Source: Anaerolineaceae bacterium (GTDB lineage: Bacteria; Chloroflexota; Anaerolineae; Anaerolineales; Villigracilaceae). From it: a stretch of DNA of 42,960 nt. Of this stretch, positions 15,893 to 24,920 are shown one piece after another (the first letter of the stretch is position 1; the number at the start of each line of letters is the position of its first letter). Below the pieces are notes generated by a model. It saw only the letters and a program-made list of their open reading frames with translations. It was not told the DNA's origin and did not search any database. Location: contig QZIJ01000133.1 in NCBI GenBank assembly GCA_003598975.1, positions 1 to 42,960 on the forward strand, read 5' to 3'. The position numbers and the translations under genes are program-made.

Positions 15893-16588
15893 TCAGCGTT
15901 TTTCCTCGTCCCGTTCGGGATGGGTTTCGGCGGAGAGCAATTCGGCCAGCTGGCGAGCGCTTTCGGGCGTGGTGATGGCAAGCACTTCGTCCCATTCCTG
16001 GAAGGTGGTGGTGCCGCGCGGCAGGGTGACCTGTCCATCGCGGATGATGGCGGCGATGATGCACTCATCGGGCAGGCCGAGGTTTCTCAGTTCCACGCCG
16101 ATGGCTTTGGCGCCTTTTTCCACTTTTTCCTCCACCAGTGAGTAGCGCCCGCGGCGGATCTTGAGCAGGGTCATCATATCGCCGAGGGACATTTCCTCCT
16201 GGATCAGGTGTGCCAGGACATTGGCCTGGTTAAGCGCCACATCCACGTGGAATTTTTCGTTGAACAGCCATGCGTTGCGCGGATTGTTGATGCGCGCAAT
16301 GGTGCGCGGCACACCAAACATTTTGCGGGCAATGAAGCACAGGCTCAGGTTGGTGGCGTCATCGGTGGTGGTGGCGGCCACGGCGTGTGCTTGGCGGATG
16401 CCCGCCGCATCCAGCACATCGGGATCGCTGGGGTTGCCTTCGTAGATGGACTCGGTGGGAAGTTCCTGATGAAGATGCGCGAGGATCTCGGGACGATTCT
16501 CCACGATGCGCACTTTGTAGTTTTCAGAAAGCAACAAGGCGGCCAGTTGGGCGCCGGTGCGTCCGCCGCCGGCAATTAATACGAACAT
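15893..16588 (-). CDS. TrkA/RCK-family potassium transport regulatory protein (second of two)
   Basis: This is a cytoplasmic regulator of 231 residues with an N-terminal Rossmann RCK_N domain (GGGRTG at 7-12; acidic Glu30 at the end of strand 2) and a C-terminal RCK_C domain (about residues 130-220, ending DEVLAITTP). Such proteins bind NAD(H), ATP or c-di-AMP and gate Trk, Ktr or other K+ carriers. It begins directly after the first trkA-like gene. The two differ clearly in sequence, so they may form a heteromeric ring. The partner carrier is presumably the KimA-like protein encoded upstream in the operon. Confidence 0.9.
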   Translation of the reverse strand: MFVLIAGGGRTGAQLAALLLSENYKVRIVENRPEILAHLHQELPTESIYEGNPSDPDVLDAAGIRQAHAVAATTTDDATNLSLCFIARKMFGVPRTIARINNPRNAWLFNEKFHVDVALNQANVLAHLIQEEMSLGDMMTLLKIRRGRYSLVEEKVEKGAKAIGVELRNLGLPDECIIAAIIRDGQVTLPRGTTTFQEWDEVLAITTPESARQLAELLSAETHPERDEEKR

Positions 16589-17251
16589 TTATGCCTCCAC
16601 TCCGAATCCCAGACGCGCACGCAGGGATTTGATGCCGTCAAACGTGGCGCTGACATTGAGCAGGTCACCCGATTCAAATTTCAGATCGGGGGCGGGCAGA
16701 ATGGCGCGGCCCGCGCGGGTCAGTGCAGCCGGCAGTGTCCCCGCGTTGCCGAGACAAAGTTCATCCCAGGTGCGTCCCGCCCACGAATCAGGAATGACCA
16801 GTTCGTAAATTTCCACCTCGCCGTTGCCTGCCGAGAATACCGCCCGGGAAGTGACGCTGGTGAGCAATTCCTCCGTCCGCTGGGCGCCCCATGCGGTGGA
16901 ACTGACAATCTGCAAGCCATAAGCCTCCAACATGCCGCGCAGGCGCGGATCATAATTGCGGCAAACCACGATGGGTGTGTTGTAGAGCGTCTGCGCCGCG
17001 TGGGAGACGACCGCGTTGAGCGTATCCGAGTTGGTGACCGCGGCCAGACCATCCGCGTTTTTGATTCCCGCGCGCTCCAGCACGTCCTCGCGCAGGGTTT
17101 CGCCGTGGACGGTGCGCCCGCGAAACTCGGGGTTTATGCGGTGGAACGAGGATTCGTTCTGGTCCACGACCACCACCTGGTGGCCGCTCTTGTACAGGCG
17201 CAGGGCCAGTTCCGCGCCCACGCGTCCACAACCGACAACAATAAAGTTCAT
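16589..17251 (-). CDS. TrkA/RCK-family potassium transport regulatory protein (first of two)
   Basis: This is a cytoplasmic regulator of 220 residues. The RCK_N Rossmann domain shows GCGRVG at 7-12 and Asp30 in VVVVDQN, the residue that reads the adenosine ribose of NAD(H). The RCK_C domain occupies about residues 140-210 (LVIPDSWAGRTWDEL, SGDLLNVSA). The ATG overlaps the stop of the KimA-like gene by four bases (ATGA), so the two are translationally coupled. This is strong contextual evidence for a joint function in potassium uptake. Confidence 0.9.
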   Translation of the reverse strand: MNFIVVGCGRVGAELALRLYKSGHQVVVVDQNESSFHRINPEFRGRTVHGETLREDVLERAGIKNADGLAAVTNSDTLNAVVSHAAQTLYNTPIVVCRNYDPRLRGMLEAYGLQIVSSTAWGAQRTEELLTSVTSRAVFSAGNGEVEIYELVIPDSWAGRTWDELCLGNAGTLPAALTRAGRAILPAPDLKFESGDLLNVSATFDGIKSLRARLGFGVEA

Positions 17252-19218
17252 TCGTTCTCCTTCCTTTCCGAAACCTGATACGGCACGTCTGTGATGACGA
17301 TGCCCGCTGTGTTTAGCAATTCCCTGCGGAGCATTTCGGCTGTGTTCATGTGCAGGGTGCTTTCCAATGGAGAACCTGCCACGAATTGCGGCACAACGAT
17401 GGTGATGACTTCATTCGACTGGCGCACAGCCAGGATTTCATCAATGTAGTGAAGCAACGGTTCCACAAACAAACGATAGGGCGAATCCAGGATCAACAAG
17501 CGGACTCCGTCGCCCCAGGTGTTCCACTTCCGTTGAAGTTTCTCCGTCTCCGCCGGGTCAATCGAGACGTGGACGGCGGTCACATCGTGAGACAGCATAC
17601 GCGCGTACCGAAGTCCCTCCAGCGTGCCCTGATGCACCCCGCTGACGGGCATGATGACGCGGTGACGCATCACATGCGGGGCGGGTTCGGTGTAATGATC
17701 GAGGCTGAGGCGGCGCGCGACTTTGGCGTAATGGCTATGAATCAACCAGAAAACAGCCATCAGGCTGGGGGTCAGGATGAGAACGACCCAGGCCCCGTCA
17801 CTGAACTTGGTCACGGAGAAGACAATCATAACGATAAAGGTACAGACCGCGCCAAATCCATTGACGAGCATTTTGTATTGCCATCCTTTTTCAAAGCGCA
17901 GGATGGAGCCGCGTTCCGCAATCTGCTCGCCTTCTTTGAGTCGCCCGATCTTCCTCCACCGCAGGGACATTCCGCCTTGCGACAGTGTAAACGAGAGGAA
18001 CACGCCGATGGCGTACAGCGGAATCAGGCGTGTCACACTGGCTTGAAAGATGACAATGAGCAGGGAAGCGATGATCGCCAGGGCTACAATGCCGCGTGAG
18101 AAGACAAGGCGGCTGCCGCGATACGTCAACTGGCGTGGCAGGAATCCATCTTTGGCGGCCAGCGCGCTCAGGCGGGGAAAATCTGCAAAAGCAGTGTTGG
18201 CGGCCATCACGAGAATGACGGTGGTGGCACCAATCACCATTAGATACAAAACGCCGCGGCCAGCGAACACGGTTTCAGCAAGTTGTGAAATGACCGTCAC
18301 ACTTTCAGAGGGGATGGCGTGAATTTCGCGGGCAAGAAATGAAATTCCCAAAAACAGCGAACCAAGGATACATGCCATCCAAATCAGGGTGATGCCCGCG
18401 TTTTTACTGCGCGGTTCTTTGAAAGCGGTAATACCGTTGGAGATGGCTTCAATGCCCGTCAACGCGGCTGTTCCGCTGGAAAACGCATGAAGAATGAGAA
18501 ACGGTGTAATGGCCGCCAGTTCTTGCGAGATTTCCAATTCTGGAGGATTGACCACCACGCCGAGCGTCCCGAAAAAGTAACGTCCGAGGCCGATGCCAAC
18601 TGTCGCAAACATCATCAGGACAAAGAAATACGTTGGAACAGCAAAGGCCGTTCCCGATTCCTTCACGCCGCGCAGATTGATCAGCATCACAAAGAGGATG
18701 AATACCACCGATATATGCACGCGGAAGGGAAACAGGTCTGGATAGGCTGAAACGATCTGGGCTACGCCCGCTGCGACAGAAACGGAAACCGTCAGGATGT
18801 AATCGGTCAACAATGCCGCGGCGGCCATCAATGCTGGGACTTCGCCCAGGTTATCACGCGCTACGATGTATGCCCCACCGCCATCGGGGTAGGCATGAAT
18901 GGTCTGTTCGTAGGAAATGGTTACAACCGCCATCAAGGCAACAATGGCGAGTGAGATGGGAAAGACATAACCAAAGGCGGCTGTTCCCGCCGCGGCCAGG
19001 ATGATAAGAATTTCCTGCGAAGCATAGGCCGTGGACGATAACGCGTCGGATGCGAAAACGGCTAGGCCGATAGCTTTGCCGATGGTCTGATGCGGCGCGT
19101 CCGCAGTTTGCAAAGGACGTCCGATAAACCAGTGACTCAGCGTCCCACGCGGCTTATGTGTTGTTGTACGTCGCATCAGCTGATTGGGGTCATTTTGTTC
19201 GGGGGCTACCGTACTCAT
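17248..19218 (-). CDS. kimA: KimA-like potassium importer (KUP/APC superfamily)
   Basis: This is a polytopic inner-membrane transporter of 656 residues. It is close to Bacillus KimA (YdaO), a proton-coupled high-affinity K+ importer inhibited by c-di-AMP. Shared features are the N-terminal FIGRPL helix, ASDALSSTAY with Asp58, the AYPDGGGAYIVARDNLGE loop, LLTDYILTV with Asp139-Tyr140, ALTGIEAISNGI, and the LIPLYAIGVFLSFTLSQ helix. About 200 C-terminal residues form a cytoplasmic USP-like domain (VIMPVSGVHQGTLEGLRYA, TAVHVSID), the regulatory domain of KimA. The start at 19218 is preferred over 19266 because it has AAGAGA upstream and avoids an unlikely leader. Substrate assignment rests on homology and on the coupled trkA genes. 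Confidence 0.88.
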   Translation of the reverse strand: MSTVAPEQNDPNQLMRRTTTHKPRGTLSHWFIGRPLQTADAPHQTIGKAIGLAVFASDALSSTAYASQEILIILAAAGTAAFGYVFPISLAIVALMAVVTISYEQTIHAYPDGGGAYIVARDNLGEVPALMAAAALLTDYILTVSVSVAAGVAQIVSAYPDLFPFRVHISVVFILFVMLINLRGVKESGTAFAVPTYFFVLMMFATVGIGLGRYFFGTLGVVVNPPELEISQELAAITPFLILHAFSSGTAALTGIEAISNGITAFKEPRSKNAGITLIWMACILGSLFLGISFLAREIHAIPSESVTVISQLAETVFAGRGVLYLMVIGATTVILVMAANTAFADFPRLSALAAKDGFLPRQLTYRGSRLVFSRGIVALAIIASLLIVIFQASVTRLIPLYAIGVFLSFTLSQGGMSLRWRKIGRLKEGEQIAERGSILRFEKGWQYKMLVNGFGAVCTFIVMIVFSVTKFSDGAWVVLILTPSLMAVFWLIHSHYAKVARRLSLDHYTEPAPHVMRHRVIMPVSGVHQGTLEGLRYARMLSHDVTAVHVSIDPAETEKLQRKWNTWGDGVRLLILDSPYRLFVEPLLHYIDEILAVRQSNEVITIVVPQFVAGSPLESTLHMNTAEMLRRELLNTAGIVITDVPYQVSERKENE

Positions 19219-19299
19219 AATTTCTCTTTTCGATGTATGGGCAAAAAATTTAAGCCCTTCAACCAACAGGGCGGACGGGATTATAGTTCAGATTTAAAT

Positions 19300-22200
19300 T
19301 TAAAGGGAAGGAACGCCGAAGGATTGCGCCAGTGGGACCTGCAGGAAGAAGGTACTGCCTTCGCCAAGTTCACTCTCCACCCAAACCTTGCCGCCATGAC
19401 GCTCCGCAATGGAGCGGACGATGGCCAGCCCCAATCCCGATCCGTGCTGGGAACGCGCGTCGCGCTGTTTGCCGCGATAGAATTTTTCGAACAGGCGCGG
19501 CAGGTCGGAGGGCGAGATGCCGATGCCGTTATCCTGCACTTCAAAGACCAGTTCCTTCTGCGTGGCGCGCACACGCAGGTTCACCAGTCCCCCATTGGGT
19601 GTGTACTTGATGGCGTTTTCCACCAGGTTATAAACACCCTGATGCAACAATGCCTGGTCGGCTTCCACAGTGGCAGGTACATCGCGCATCGCATCCACAG
19701 ACAATTGGATATTCTTCTGGCTGGCCTGTAACTGCAACGCGCCCACCACGCGTTCGACGATGTCGTGGATGGGGACGGTCTCCACCTGCAGGCCGACGCC
19801 GATTTCGATCCGTCCCAGATCGAGCAGGTTGTTCACCAGACGAGACATGTTTTCCACGCCCGAAACGATCTTGCGCACATAACCCTGTTGCTGGTCATTC
19901 AACTCGCCCACCATTTCGAGCATGGTGGCATAGCCGCGCATCAACGTCAGCGGCGAGCGCAGGTCGTGGCTTACCGTGGCGACGAACTCCGATTTCATCG
20001 AATCCAATTCCTTGAAATGGGTCACATCGCGCAGAATGCAGACGCGGCCCACGGGACGACCCTCTGCGACCACCGAGGAGGCCGTGGCAAGGAAGGTCCG
20101 CCCGCCGTTGAAGACAATCTCCGCGGATTGCTTCTCAGATGGGGCCGCCCGCAACAAGTCGAGCAAAGTCTTTTGCTCGATCAGTTCCTCGATATTCTGT
20201 CCACTGCTTTGGGCAATATCCACGCCCACTACTTTGGCCGCGGCGGGGTTGGCAAGTAGAAGTCTGTTTTGCGGATCGATCACCAGCACCGGGTCGGGCG
20301 TGGAATTAAGGATGGCTTCCAGTTGGCGGCGACTGGCCTCCACACTCAGGAAGAGATGCGCGTTGGATGTCGCCAGCGCGGCCTGGCCGGCGAGCGTCGT
20401 CACAAAGCGCGCATCCGATTCCGAGAACGCGCGCGGCTGATCGTAGGCAGCCCACATCGCGCCGTAGTAGCGATTTTCGTGTCGCATGGCAACCGCCAGG
20501 AGCGAAGCGGGTTGCGGCAGGTTCGGGTCCAGATCGAGCGTGCGCGGGCGGGTCAGGTTGGAAAGAACGAGGCGGTCCTGTGCCTGCACGTGTTGCAGAA
20601 TCTGTTCATCAAAATGGGCATATTTATCCCCCGCGGGACCAAGCCCGAAACGCGAGGGCAGTTCAATGGAAGTTTTTGGAAGGATGGCCGGTGACAGAAC
20701 AACGCGCACTGCGCTGGCCCCGGTATCGAGCACGGCCTCGAGCACGGGCTTGACCGCGTCCCGCATCTCCAGACTGGAGGCCACACCCTGGCTGACAACC
20801 AGCAGGCGGTTCAGTTCATCGAGGCGAGCCTGCAGGCTGGCGCGCATTTGCTCGAACGCGCGGCGCAACTGCCCCACCTCATCCACTCCCTCCAATTTGA
20901 GGGGGTGATCGAGGTTGCCTTTGGCGATACGGTCAGCTTCCACGGCCAGGGTATGCAGGGAACCCGTCACCGTGCGCAGGCCGAAACGCAGGGATAAAAG
21001 CGCCACCACTGCCAGCAGGAGGATCATGATCGAAAGTGGCATGGCAGTGAGCAACGCCAATTCCTGGGCCTGCCATGCGGGGATGGTCAATGCCACCGCC
21101 CAGGCGCGGCCCTCCACAGGCTGGTAATAGACATATTGACGCGTGCCATCGGGAGCGGTATGCGTGCTGAAGGGGTTGGCTGGATCCTGCGGCCCATCGT
21201 AATCCGTGTTCACCAAACCGGGATTCGGGTGGTAGAGGATGACGTTGAGATCGTCAATCAACATGCCCTCGCCGCCGGACCCGGTCATGCCTTGCAGACT
21301 GCTGATGAGCGGTTGGGTGAGGGGATTTGTGCCGAGGTCGGTGCGGCCGATGAGCACGCGCTGGACCTGCCCGTCGCCATCTACGATTCCCACCATGAAC
21401 GAGACGCGGGCCGCGCCTTCGCCGGGCTTAAGCGGCGGGACGGTGTATATCTGAATGAGCACACCGCCCTCTGCCGCGAGCGAGAGACCGGCCTCTTCTT
21501 CAGGAAACAAGCCAAACGTCTCGCGCGAGGCGGATGGATAACCTCCCAGAACAGCCTGCGTGGAAACGTCGAGGATGATGAACTGGTCAAAGTACGGGCT
21601 GGATTGCATCCGCTGGCCGAGGATCGAAGAGAGTTCGGGTTCGGTGGCTTCCAACAGGCGCGGGTCAGTTGCAAGTTGCACTGCCAGGTTCTGCCCCGTT
21701 TCGAGGAAGAATGGCACGCTTTGCGCGGCCGTATCGGCCGCGCTGGCGAGTCGGTCGCGCAGCATTTCGCGGGCTGCCTGCCCGGCCACCACCCAGTCAC
21801 CGATGAGCAGGGTGAGCAGAAGCAGGGAAATGAAAGTGCCTGTGCCGAACAGGAAGCGGTTCTCGAGACTTTGCTCGGACGGGGACGGCTGGAGAGACGC
21901 GCCGCGTCCCCACGCGGACGGGAAGAAGGCCGCCAGTACCTGCATGACCAGGCCGGCAAATAAAACCTCCCCACTGAACGAGAGGGCGGCCACCCCGGCG
22001 TTGCTGAGGGCGTAATCGAGTCGGACGGCAGTTTGTCCGGGCACCGTCAGGAAGATGCCGAGCAAATAAATCACAATATGCAGGGGAATGAGCAGAAGCG
22101 CGCTGACCAGCGGCTGGCGCAGCAACCCATATGTGAAAGTGCGGTAACGCTGGCGCATGTTGGCGGCAAACAGGGCAGCCAGGAAAGCCAGGTCAAGAAT

Positions 22201-22599
22201 GCTGAAAACGGTGTGCGTGTCCCACACGCCGCGCAGAAGGCCGGATAATCCCCCGATAATTGCCGCGCCAATCGGCCCCAGCGGACCGGCCGCCAGCATC
22301 CACGGCAGGGCGGAGAAAAGCATGAGGGCCGGTGGAAGAGGCTCGGCCGGCACGCCCGGCGGCGGGAGCGCCGATTCGGAAGGCAGTCGGACGCCGAGGA
22401 AAAGACTGGCAATTGGAGTGAAGAGAAGTAGAACAAACAAATACCCCCAGGCACGCCCTTTAATGGACGGCTGAAGCCCGCGCCAGCGATAAAGAGCATA
22501 CACGGTCAGCCCAAAAAGCAGAAGCCAGACCAGCCAGCCCAAAGCAGAGGGCGCAGGCATATAAAACGTGCCACCCAGAAGTGTTCCAATGAAGTCCAT
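19300..22599 (-). CDS. Large sensor histidine kinase (multi-TM, Cache-like, HAMP, GAF, PAS, HisKA, HATPase)
   Basis: This is a membrane-bound histidine kinase of 1099 residues. Residues 1-230 form six or more transmembrane helices of MASE type. TM helices at about 253-273 and 516-540 flank an extracellular Cache-like sensor domain. HAMP follows at about 541-595, GAF at 605-750 and PAS at 756-862. The HisKA domain has the phospho-acceptor His878 in SHDLRSPL, and the HATPase has the N box NLVENAIKYT (991-1000), DNGIGI (1023) and GSGLGLAIV (1053). All catalytic motifs are intact. No response regulator is adjacent, so it is an orphan in this window. It lies 81 bases upstream of the KimA-like gene in the same orientation; control of potassium uptake is possible but unproven. 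Confidence 0.93.
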   Translation of the reverse strand: MDFIGTLLGGTFYMPAPSALGWLVWLLLFGLTVYALYRWRGLQPSIKGRAWGYLFVLLLFTPIASLFLGVRLPSESALPPPGVPAEPLPPALMLFSALPWMLAAGPLGPIGAAIIGGLSGLLRGVWDTHTVFSILDLAFLAALFAANMRQRYRTFTYGLLRQPLVSALLLIPLHIVIYLLGIFLTVPGQTAVRLDYALSNAGVAALSFSGEVLFAGLVMQVLAAFFPSAWGRGASLQPSPSEQSLENRFLFGTGTFISLLLLTLLIGDWVVAGQAAREMLRDRLASAADTAAQSVPFFLETGQNLAVQLATDPRLLEATEPELSSILGQRMQSSPYFDQFIILDVSTQAVLGGYPSASRETFGLFPEEEAGLSLAAEGGVLIQIYTVPPLKPGEGAARVSFMVGIVDGDGQVQRVLIGRTDLGTNPLTQPLISSLQGMTGSGGEGMLIDDLNVILYHPNPGLVNTDYDGPQDPANPFSTHTAPDGTRQYVYYQPVEGRAWAVALTIPAWQAQELALLTAMPLSIMILLLAVVALLSLRFGLRTVTGSLHTLAVEADRIAKGNLDHPLKLEGVDEVGQLRRAFEQMRASLQARLDELNRLLVVSQGVASSLEMRDAVKPVLEAVLDTGASAVRVVLSPAILPKTSIELPSRFGLGPAGDKYAHFDEQILQHVQAQDRLVLSNLTRPRTLDLDPNLPQPASLLAVAMRHENRYYGAMWAAYDQPRAFSESDARFVTTLAGQAALATSNAHLFLSVEASRRQLEAILNSTPDPVLVIDPQNRLLLANPAAAKVVGVDIAQSSGQNIEELIEQKTLLDLLRAAPSEKQSAEIVFNGGRTFLATASSVVAEGRPVGRVCILRDVTHFKELDSMKSEFVATVSHDLRSPLTLMRGYATMLEMVGELNDQQQGYVRKIVSGVENMSRLVNNLLDLGRIEIGVGLQVETVPIHDIVERVVGALQLQASQKNIQLSVDAMRDVPATVEADQALLHQGVYNLVENAIKYTPNGGLVNLRVRATQKELVFEVQDNGIGISPSDLPRLFEKFYRGKQRDARSQHGSGLGLAIVRSIAERHGGKVWVESELGEGSTFFLQVPLAQSFGVPSL

Positions 22600-22616
22600 G
22601 ATAGGTTGTTTGAGCG

Positions 22617-22622
22617 ATTATA
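22617..22622 (-). promoter_or_regulatory. TATAAT box before the histidine kinase
   Basis: A perfect TATAAT on the minus strand lies 17 bases upstream of the ATG at 22599. No convincing -35 box is visible. Confidence 0.35.
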
Positions 22623-22679
22623 GCCGCAAATTAAGGGCAGGGTGGCCTTACGAGTTCATTTCAGATTTACTGATGTCCA

Positions 22680-22729
22680 CGGTCACAAATTGCACTTTTC
22701 GCTCTCTGAAAAAGCGCATTTTGTGACCG
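22680..22729. repeat. Long imperfect inverted repeat between plsC and histidine kinase genes
   Basis: The arms 22680-22700 and 22708-22729 (CGGTCACAAA...TGC.CTTTT) pair over about 20 bp with three or four mismatches around a 7-nt loop. No T-run follows on either strand. The 195-base gap between genes holds nothing else recognisable except the TATAAT box. It may be a transcript 3' end, an operator or a small dispersed element. Confidence 0.5.
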
Positions 22730-22794
22730 GGTGCGGTATAACGCAAATCCGCCTATATGCCCTGAGGCAGTGCAGAGGAAATTGGGGATATGCG

Positions 22795-23517
22795 TCACTC
22801 CCGGTAAGTCCCCTGATACTCTGGCGGCAATAGTCCTGCCAGTTGGCGCATGATCTGATCGGTGCCGTTTTTCAAATCCGCGTGACGGTCTGAGGAGCGG
22901 GTGAGGCGAAAGGGTTGGCCGACGGTCATCGTCACGGGGGGACGCCTGCCCCATTTCCTGAAGTCGTAGATGCGCCGATTCTCCGTCCCTGTCAACGCGA
23001 TGGGGACGATGGGCACGTTGGCGCGCAGGGCGAGGAAGGCCGCGCCGTCCAGTCCCTGCTCGAGACCGCCAATCACGCTTTCGCGTCCCTCCGGAGCGAT
23101 GGTCACGAACCGTCCGCGTTGGAGCGATTCGAGCGCACAGGAGAGGGCACGGCGGTCGGGACGTCCGCGATGGAGCCAGATGACGCCGTACGCCTCCGCC
23201 ACGATCCGCAGGGCAGTGATGTCGTACAGGTTGCTGGCGCCGAGGAGGTCAATATCCCACCTGCGAAGTTGCGAAAGGATGACCACGATGTCCGCGTCGC
23301 CGAGATGATTAAGCACGATCAGCGCGGGACCTTTCGCGGGAAAATTCTCCAACCCGCGTACAGTCAACTTGAGACGCGTCGCCACCAGCAGGCGTTCCAC
23401 AATCCAGAGCGCGCGACGCGCCAACATCCGCCTGAACGTGTATTCAGGGACGCGCGTCAATTCGGGACGCCAGACTTCGGAGACCGGTTTAGGAGGGAGC
23501 GATGGCGGATTCTGCAT
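22795..23517 (-). CDS. 1-acyl-sn-glycerol-3-phosphate acyltransferase-like protein (PlsC family, copy B)
   Basis: This is a membrane-associated acyltransferase of 240 residues. The family motifs are NHLGDAD (catalytic His71 and Asp76, HX4D), the GRPDRR region, the EGTRS-like APEGRES, and VPIVPIALTGTE. The likely reaction is acylation of lysophosphatidic acid in phospholipid synthesis, but PlsC relatives also act on other lipids. A start at 23517 removes an improbable Cys-rich leader; an upstream ATG at 23553 is possible. It overlaps the end of the other plsC-like gene by 29 bases. Confidence 0.85.
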   Translation of the reverse strand: MQNPPSLPPKPVSEVWRPELTRVPEYTFRRMLARRALWIVERLLVATRLKLTVRGLENFPAKGPALIVLNHLGDADIVVILSQLRRWDIDLLGASNLYDITALRIVAEAYGVIWLHRGRPDRRALSCALESLQRGRFVTIAPEGRESVIGGLEQGLDGAAFLALRANVPIVPIALTGTENRRIYDFRKWGRRPPVTMTVGQPFRLTRSSDRHADLKNGTDQIMRQLAGLLPPEYQGTYRE

Positions 23518-24175
23518 AGACCCCGCGATATTCTTCGGGCAACAACCCGGCAATGTGCCGCATCACCAGGTCGGCGTTGCGCTGGCGCGCCTCGTGACGC
23601 GCCGCGCCCTTTTCTGTGATGGGCGGCAGGGTGAGCGGCTTACCGATGCGCATTTCGAGATTCGGTTTTTCGCCGCGGCGGGCGCGCTGCCAGAAATCGT
23701 CGGTGGTGCCGACCAGCCCGACAGGAATCACCATCACATGTGCCGCCTCCACCATATAGCCGATGCCCGGCATGGCGCGCTGCATGGCCGTCACGTGCGA
23801 ACGGCCTCCCTCCGGCGCGATCAACAACGGGCGGCCCGATTGGAGCACGCGCGTGATCCAATCCAGCAGGGCGCGGTCATATTCGCCGCGATGCACGGGC
23901 GCGACTCCATAGAGCCGCAGCAGCTGTCCCTGCCCGGGCCTGGCAAACACATCCGATGCGCCGATGATCTCCAGCGCCTCGGGCCAGAACGAGGCTGCGA
24001 AGGGCGGGTCGTAGATCGAAACGTGATTGATGGCCGTCACATATGGTTTTCCCACTGGCACGTTCTCGCGCCCCTCGATTTTCACGCGTCCCAAAATGTG
24101 GAACAGCCAGCGAAATCCCATCCGCAAAATGGCACGGCTGATTCGAAATCGCAAGGGGACGCGGTACTCATCCAT
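23489..24175 (-). CDS. 1-acyl-sn-glycerol-3-phosphate acyltransferase-like protein (PlsC family, copy A)
   Basis: This is a PlsC-family acyltransferase of 228 residues with a hydrophobic N-terminal helix region. Motifs: NHVSIYD (His51, Asp56), HRGEYD, APEGGRS, and VIPVGLVGTTD. The start at 24175 places the ATG just before the cmk stop, an 8-base overlap; the longer open frame into cmk is not coding. The C-termini of copies A and B share the ending MRHIAGLLPEEYRGVY against MRQLAGLLPPEYQGTY, so they are products of a tandem duplication that have diverged greatly elsewhere. Confidence 0.87.
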   Translation of the reverse strand: MDEYRVPLRFRISRAILRMGFRWLFHILGRVKIEGRENVPVGKPYVTAINHVSIYDPPFAASFWPEALEIIGASDVFARPGQGQLLRLYGVAPVHRGEYDRALLDWITRVLQSGRPLLIAPEGGRSHVTAMQRAMPGIGYMVEAAHVMVIPVGLVGTTDDFWQRARRGEKPNLEMRIGKPLTLPPITEKGAARHEARQRNADLVMRHIAGLLPEEYRGVYAESAIAPS

Positions 24176-24842
24176 TGCACAACTCGCGGACGCGCACAAA
24201 AACTTCGTCGGCAGACAATTTATCCGAATCGAGGATGACTGCGTCCTCCGCAGGACGCAAGGGGGCGACGGCGCGCGTCGAATCGATTCGGTCTCGCTCG
24301 CGGACCTTCGAGAGGATCTCCTCGTAATCGGCCTCTTCACCCCGCGCACGAATCTCCTCGAACCGACGGCGGGCGCGTTCCTCGGCGGAAGCGTCGAGAT
24401 AAATTTTCAAATCCGCTTCAGGCAGGACAACCGTGCCGATATCGCGTCCGACCATGACGACGCGGCCGCGTTGCCCAATGCGCCGTTGTTGCTGGCTCAT
24501 CTCGCGGCGCACGCCCACATAGGCAGAGACGACGGAGACGTTCGCGTCCACTTCGGGGCGACGCGTCTCCCAGGTGATGTCCTGGCCTTCGACGAGGACA
24601 TCGCAGGCGCGTCCATCGGGCTTTGAGGCGGGCGCGACGTCAATGGGCGTTTCCTGTGCGAGACGCGTCACCACTTCTTCATCGCAGACATCCGCGCCGC
24701 GTTGAAGCGCGATCCATGTGACAGCGCGATACATCACTCCCGTATCAAAAAAGAGATAACCGAGTTCGTCGGCAAGGCGTTTTCCGATGGTGGATTTTCC
24801 CGAAGCGGCGGGGCCGTCTATGGCGATGATGTTAGGTGTCAT
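24168..24842 (-). CDS. cmk: Cytidylate kinase
   Basis: Cmk phosphorylates CMP and dCMP with ATP in pyrimidine nucleotide recycling. The P-loop GPAASGKST is at residues 10-18. Also present are DTGVMYRAVTW, the NMP-binding insert typical of bacterial Cmk, GRDIGTVVLPEADLKIYLDAS, and the R.RFEEIRARGE lid with DRIDSTRAVAPL. The length of 224 residues is normal. It is the first gene of a unit with the two plsC genes, which overlap it downstream. No good Shine-Dalgarno sequence precedes the ATG. Confidence 0.96.
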   Translation of the reverse strand: MTPNIIAIDGPAASGKSTIGKRLADELGYLFFDTGVMYRAVTWIALQRGADVCDEEVVTRLAQETPIDVAPASKPDGRACDVLVEGQDITWETRRPEVDANVSVVSAYVGVRREMSQQQRRIGQRGRVVMVGRDIGTVVLPEADLKIYLDASAEERARRRFEEIRARGEEADYEEILSKVRERDRIDSTRAVAPLRPAEDAVILDSDKLSADEVFVRVRELCNG

Positions 24843-24852
24843 GGGGAGGTTT

Positions 24853-24916
24853 CAAGTTCCAGGTTGGATGTAAGGTGGGAGGTGCGAGTTGCGAGTCTGC
24901 TTGTGTACCTGTGTGC
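24853..24916. repeat. 7-bp-phase repeat tract followed by an octamer pair, upstream of cmk
   Basis: From 24853 to 24901 the sequence falls into 7-bp units with shared positions (for example GGTGGGA, GGTGCGA, GTTGCGA, GTCTGCT). TGTGTACC-type octamers follow at 24902-24916. The tract fills most of the 78-base gap between the ArnT-like gene and cmk. Confidence 0.65.
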
Positions 24917-24920
24917 ATCT

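Noticed and set aside
19219..19299. c-di-AMP riboswitch before the KimA-like gene
   Set aside because: Only 81 bases separate it from the kinase gene, too short for the ydaO-type aptamer, and no matching core was seen.
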